Source: Clostridia bacterium
Lineage (GTDB): Bacteria; Bacillota; Clostridia; Christensenellales; Aristaeellaceae
Assembly (NCBI GenBank): GCA_017508975.1
Contig: JAFWQU010000018.1
Coordinates: 1 to 64,000, forward strand
Direction: 5' to 3'
DNA length: 64,000 nucleotides
This document shows positions 60,857 through 64,000 of this stretch, one piece after another. The position numbers and the translations under genes were made by a program. Under the pieces are notes generated by a model. That model was not told the DNA's origin, ran no database searches, and saw nothing but the letters and a program-made list of their open reading frames with translations. Position 1 is the stretch's first letter; the number at the start of each line of letters is the position of its first letter.

Positions 60857-61006
60857 ATACCAATCTCAAATAAGAACTGCAAATCCAGCAACAGCATGTG
60901 GCCGAAGGTCCAGGGCGATCGGAAAGCCGCCAGTCCGGCTGCGGACCTGGTCGCGGCCCGCAGGCCGCGAAATCTCCCTGTTGACATTGAACGCACGATA
61001 CTGATA
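60857..61006 (+). repeat. Interspersed hairpin element, copy 22a (long form)
   Basis: Long form, GGCC type. Its right end (ACGATACTGATAC) fuses with the left end of copy 22b, overlapping by three bases. Confidence 0.9.
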
Positions 61007-61139
61007 CTGATCTCAAGAAAAGGTGTAAATCAAGCAACAGCATGCATCCGAAGGTCCAGGGCGATCGGAAAGCCCTGGTCGCGCCCGCAGGCGCGAAATC
61101 TCTTTGATGACATTGAACGCACGATACTGAGATCGGTAT
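61004..61139 (+). repeat. Interspersed hairpin element, copy 22b
   Basis: Short form, GCGC type, in direct tandem with 22a. Both share the unusual right arm GACATTGAACGCACGATACTG, split only by the differing stems. Confidence 0.9.
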
Positions 61140-61163
61140 TAAGGAAGCATTCGGAAAGGCATA

Positions 61164-61206
61164 AGAAGAGGGCTGCCTCCGCCGGGAAGCAGCCCTCTTC
61201 TGTCTG
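61164..61206 (-). terminator. Terminator of the secreted protein gene at 61210
   Basis: A perfect 13-bp stem AGAAGAGGGCTGC / GCAGCCCTCTTCT six bases after the gene's end. The minus-strand tail is only moderately T-rich. Confidence 0.75.
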
Positions 61207-61209
61207 TAT

Positions 61210-61737
61210 TTACTTGATATAGGCCGCCGTCAGGTCGATGAAGGTGACGTCAATGTCATCCTCGTCCTGCGCAATCACGACCATCACATTGCCGTTCACC
61301 GCGGCTTCCACGCGGCCCTCGGGCCGGCCGTCGTCATCCACGGCGTAGATGCCGTTGCCCAGGACGTCCCGGTCCAGCGCCCCGAAAGCGCCGAAATCCG
61401 CGGCCAGGTCAGCCTTCAGCTGCTGCGCGCTGATATCCCGGGCCTCATATTCGAAGCGCACCGCCACCAGCTCATTGCCGACGAAGAGGTAGTGGATGTC
61501 AGCCGGCACGCCGTTCTCGGTCATGTGCTCATACTCCAGCTCCCAGAACTCCACCCGGCCGCGGTTGTGCTCGGAATCGATCTCATAGCGGCGGGTGTTC
61601 TCGGCGTCGATCACCTGGTCCATGTTCATGCCGAAGGTTACGTTGTTCCGGATCACAAAGGGGGTTTCCTCCGCCAGCGCGGCGGTCATGCAAAGCGCCA
61701 GGGCCAGAGCCAGGATAGCAGCCATCAGTTGCTTCAT
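61210..61737 (-). CDS. Small secreted protein, unknown function
   Basis: The product is 175 aa from the ATG at 61737 (GGAGG 8 bases upstream; an ATG two codons earlier is too close to the site). Signal peptide MKQLMAAILALALALCMTAALA. The mature domain starts TPFVIRNNVTFGMNMDQVIDAE, which resembles the FGMSxxEVxxxE opening of small exported SmpA/BLIP-like repeats in clostridia. It continues with YLFVGNELVAVRFEYEARDI and a Val-rich C-terminal strand. Function unknown. It is preceded by the shared CTGCC/CGTAT motif. Confidence 0.82.
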   Translation of the reverse strand: MKQLMAAILALALALCMTAALAEETPFVIRNNVTFGMNMDQVIDAENTRRYEIDSEHNRGRVEFWELEYEHMTENGVPADIHYLFVGNELVAVRFEYEARDISAQQLKADLAADFGAFGALDRDVLGNGIYAVDDDGRPEGRVEAAVNGNVMVVIAQDEDDIDVTFIDLTAAYIK

Positions 61738-61800
61738 TGTCATTTCCTCCGTCTTTAATGTTTCGTTTTTTGCAGACTTTTCTGCTGTGCCTTACACCTC

Positions 61801-61829
61801 TTGATACGCACTTCCGGGACATATGGCAG
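61801..61829 (-). promoter_or_regulatory. Shared promoter-like motif, site 4
   Basis: On the minus strand CTGCC (61825-61829), 16 bases, CGTATCAA (61801-61808), 64 bases before the start at 61737. Confidence 0.5.
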
Positions 61830-61897
61830 CGGATTTTTTATTTCTTCCAAATTGTTCCCGCTCCTTCAGACGCTCGGCTGCTGCTGCGCGACACCTC

Positions 61898-62036
61898 ATA
61901 CCGCTCTCAAGTAAAAGCTGCAAATCAAGCAACAGCATGTATCCGAAGGTCCAGGGCGATCGGAAAGCCCTGGTCGCGGCCCGCAGGCCGCGAAATCTTA
62001 CTGTCAACAATAAGTATTCTAAACTGAGATTAGTAT
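61898..62036 (+). repeat. Interspersed hairpin element, copy 23
   Basis: Full-length short form, GGCC type, followed directly by the 116-bp tail shared with copy 21. Confidence 0.92.
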
Positions 62037-62152
62037 CAGAGTTCTGAATGCTGCCGTACAGTTCATCCGGGCATTCAGAAAACACGTCGGGCAAACGCCC
62101 AACGCGTACAGACAGAGATACCGGGGAAACAATGTAACAGCGGCGCGGTGAA
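62037..62152. repeat. 116-bp tail sequence, copy B (adjacent to element copy 23)
   Basis: Second copy of the tail, ending exactly at the stop codon (62153-62155) of the minus-strand methyltransferase gene. Its first inverted repeat is perfect (TTCTGAATGC / GCATTCAGAA). Confidence 0.85.
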
Positions 62153-62824
62153 TTACCTGATCGCCATGAATCCCGCCTGGAGATAGGACACCCATAACAG
62201 ATCCACCGACTGAAAGCCGGTCCTTTTCAGCAGATCCAGATGCTGCTCTATGGTGATTGGAAAAGTCTCTGTTCCGCGTCTGTCTATTTGCATTTGAATC
62301 TCCTGCTCCGGATTCCCCTGTTCACGCAGGAAGCTCACCCAGCGCTTCATCGCGATGACATCGCTGACCTCGGTGGACATCCTGATGTTTTCAAACGAAA
62401 CGAAAACCCCGCCGCTCCGCAAAGCCCGATAGCAGCTTCGCACGGCCTGTTCCCGCTCGTCCGGTCTGTAATAGTGGTGACACTGCACCGCAGTGACCAC
62501 ATCAAATTCCGATTCAAAGACGAGCTCATGCGAGGCAGCGCGAAGAAAGCGGACAGGCTGATCCTTCAGCTTTTTCTCTGCCACATTCAGCATCTTCTCT
62601 GACGGATCGCATAGGGTGAATCGAATATTCCGCCTTGCCTGCAGCACCTTCGCTGCGAGCGTGCCCGTTCCGCAGCCGGTATCCAGCCAGTCCACAGCCC
62701 CTGGTTTGCAGGCTTCCGCCAGGTCGATGATCTGGTCATGGAAATCGCGATAATACGGAAGGACATGGACGATATGATCATCATACACATTGGACGCATA
62801 AGCTGATTTATTATCCATGCTCAT
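62153..62824 (-). CDS. Class I SAM-dependent methyltransferase
   Basis: The product is 223 aa. Motif I is VDWLDTGCGTGTLAAK (~44-59) with the classical GCGTG; the acidic residue after it is in TLCDPSEKML, then SEFDVVTAVQCHHYY and YRALRSGGVFVSFEN. The final ~60 residues (HLDLLKRTGFQSVDLLW) are typical of small-molecule methyltransferases. Substrate unknown. It is probably transcribed with the GNAT gene 37 bases upstream. Confidence 0.92.
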   Translation of the reverse strand: MSMDNKSAYASNVYDDHIVHVLPYYRDFHDQIIDLAEACKPGAVDWLDTGCGTGTLAAKVLQARRNIRFTLCDPSEKMLNVAEKKLKDQPVRFLRAASHELVFESEFDVVTAVQCHHYYRPDEREQAVRSCYRALRSGGVFVSFENIRMSTEVSDVIAMKRWVSFLREQGNPEQEIQMQIDRRGTETFPITIEQHLDLLKRTGFQSVDLLWVSYLQAGFMAIR

Positions 62825-62861
62825 GATTCTCTCTCCTCTGTTCCGGATCCTTATCTGTTCG

Positions 62862-63356
62862 TTAGAAATCCGGGGGTTGCAGGGTTATGCTCATCTCATC
62901 CTTCAAATCAGCAAAACCGTACTTTTCATACAGCGGCCGGCCTGCCGCGGTTGCCTCCAGGGACACAGAGACAATACCCTTTTCCCGGGCATCCTGAACC
63001 AGGAGATCCAGGGTATGAAAGGCGATCCCCTTCCTTCTGTACTCAGGCCGGGTATACATATTCATGATATACCCTTTTTTGCCGGTCGGATTGTGATATG
63101 TCGGCATAATCCGGTAATAGCTGATGCCGCCGGCTCCGATAAACCGATCACGGTCAAAAACCAGAAAGGCTGTATGACTTCCATCGGGAATTGCCTTCCC
63201 ATAGTACTCACGGGATTGCTTTTCAATCTCGCTTATGTCCGTGTCGTCTGTCAGTCCGTTGGCTGCGCGCAGTACTTCAATCCGCGTTGTCACCAGCAGA
63301 TCAAGATCTGTTACCGTGGCTTTCCTGAACGTCATCTGTCCCCGATCGTGATTCAT
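62862..63356 (-). CDS. GNAT family N-acetyltransferase
   Basis: The product is 164 aa, starting at the ATG at 63356 with GGAGG 6 bases upstream; longer readings lack a site. GNAT pattern: MTFRKATVTDLDLLVTTR (~8-25), HTAFLVFDRDRFIGAGGISYY strands, and the acetyl-CoA loop MYTRPEYRRKGIAFHTLDLLVQDA (~107-130, with RRKGIA as the Q/RxxGxG/A motif), then LEATAAGRPLYEKYGF. Acceptor unknown. Confidence 0.92.
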   Translation of the reverse strand: MNHDRGQMTFRKATVTDLDLLVTTRIEVLRAANGLTDDTDISEIEKQSREYYGKAIPDGSHTAFLVFDRDRFIGAGGISYYRIMPTYHNPTGKKGYIMNMYTRPEYRRKGIAFHTLDLLVQDAREKGIVSVSLEATAAGRPLYEKYGFADLKDEMSITLQPPDF

Positions 63357-63429
63357 TGCATTCCTCCGGGAGTTAGTATTCACACCATGGTCTTCCCGCT
63401 CTGCTTCTTCCGCCGTCGGCATTCGCTGC

Positions 63430-64000
63430 TCCCCGGCTCCAATGATACCATATTCCCGGACATTTCCAAAGGAAAACTGCGCTGCACTTCAGGATGCCGT
63501 GCGCTTCTCTCTCCTGTCGGCAACCATCCAGAGCAATGTGTTGTTTCACAAGGATAATATCTATGAAGCCAGACTTATTCTTAAATCAGGCGACAGACCA
63601 TCAATCTGCGCTGCTTATTGCTTGGAGCATTTCGAATTAGTGAGAACCAGCTAATCCATGGACTGAATGCAAGAGCGTAGGAATGACCCTGCCAAGGACC
63701 GTCAGCGTCGCGTCACTGAAGGGCGAGTGTATCATCTCTGATGATACATGAAATGATTGAAATTGGATTGAATAAATTGTGAATACTTCGTGTTCATCCA
63801 CAGAAGCTATCCGCTCCAGTGTGCCTTGGCGGCAACCCGATCCCTCCCGGTGTATGCAGGCGATCACAGTATCCGCCGCCACAGAGGTCGGGATGCCGGG
63901 GATAGCGAAGAATAAGTAAACATCCACCGGCGTAGCCGGTGGCTTTTCATATGCGGGCATAGCCCTAGGATACTAGCTGGCGCCCTCGCAGGCGCAATAC
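63430..64000. other. Region without a supported gene; hairpin near the window edge
   Basis: About 570 bases with lower GC and no ORF that has both a ribosome site and protein-like composition. A minus-strand frame covers 63637-63960 without stops but shows no family. At 63924-63942 an 8-bp perfect hairpin CCACCGGC-GTA-GCCGGTGG is followed by CTTTTC, which could be a terminator or the structured end of an insertion element lying beyond the window. Identity not resolved. Confidence 0.35.

Noticed and set aside
1124..62036. CRISPR array interpretation of the repeats
   Set aside because: Copies are far apart, ~137 bp long and in both orientations, with genes rather than uniform spacers between them, and no cas genes are present.
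63637..63960. A 107-codon minus-strand frame near the right edge
   Set aside because: No ribosome site, it begins inside the hairpin at 63924-63942, and no domain is recognised. Kept only as part of the unresolved region.

Overview
The window is about 60% GC and looks like the chromosome of an uncultured Gram-positive clostridium (Bacillota, Clostridia; probably gut or rumen). Evidence for this is the AGGAGG-type ribosome sites, the many short secreted proteins with MKK-type signal peptides, DUF3793, DUF5696, Yip1 and CotH family genes, a double-glycine leader peptide, and a xylanolytic enzyme beside sugar ABC transporters that lack their own ATPase. The taxonomic placement is an inference. 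No rRNA, tRNA, CRISPR array, transposase or phage gene was recognised.

Layout. 1-6.7 kb: a truncated isopeptide-domain surface protein, glycogen synthase (glgA), and a coupled membrane protein / AarF-UbiB kinase / unknown set. 6.9-18.1 kb: a secreted SH3 protein, then a minus-strand iron-uptake operon (FTR1 permease, P19/Tpd periplasmic-type iron protein, DUF2318 Fe-S membrane protein, two FtsX-like permeases of which one carries an FMN-binding domain, ATPase, DUF4418 protein, and a second permease/ATPase pair) with a divergent AraC regulator. 18.3-24.6 kb: small secreted proteins, a flavin reductase, a zinc-ribbon protein, a reduced M13 peptidase, a double-glycine peptide, a BspA-type leucine-rich protein and metY. 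25.3-41.3 kb: a 13-kb carbohydrate operon (two solute-binding proteins, four permeases, NHL propeller protein, Yip1, DUF5696) followed by a GH10-GH43 xylanase. 41.5-48.4 kb: a metal-flavoured region (methyltransferase, metallo-beta-lactamase fold protein, ZIP transporter, two ATC-hydrolase-family proteins, DUF3793, ZinT-like/GLUG protein). 48.6-63.4 kb: flotillin, C69 dipeptidase, sdaA-sstT, CotH kinase, SGNH esterase, a PPDK-like fusion, a secreted protein, a methyltransferase and a GNAT acetyltransferase.

Three patterns cut across the genes. (1) At least 27 full or partial copies of a ~137-bp intergenic element with imperfect terminal inverted repeats and two internal hairpins lie between genes. 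Their stems vary in a compensatory way, 22 of 27 point the same way, several touch stop codons, and at six loci the copy sits between a stop codon and an intrinsic terminator. No matching transposase is present. I do not recognise this family. (2) A 16-bp operator, GTTAG-N6-CTAAY, with the spacing of DtxR/IdeR metal-regulator sites, occurs six times: three in the iron operon/araC promoter region, one before the methyltransferase gene and two before the DUF3793 gene. It suggests one metal regulon and includes a candidate operator-controlled small RNA with an anti-Shine-Dalgarno loop. (3) A promoter-like motif, CTGCC-N16/17-CGTATmAA read on the minus strand, lies 64-82 bases before four genes for small exported products and could define an alternative-sigma-factor regulon.
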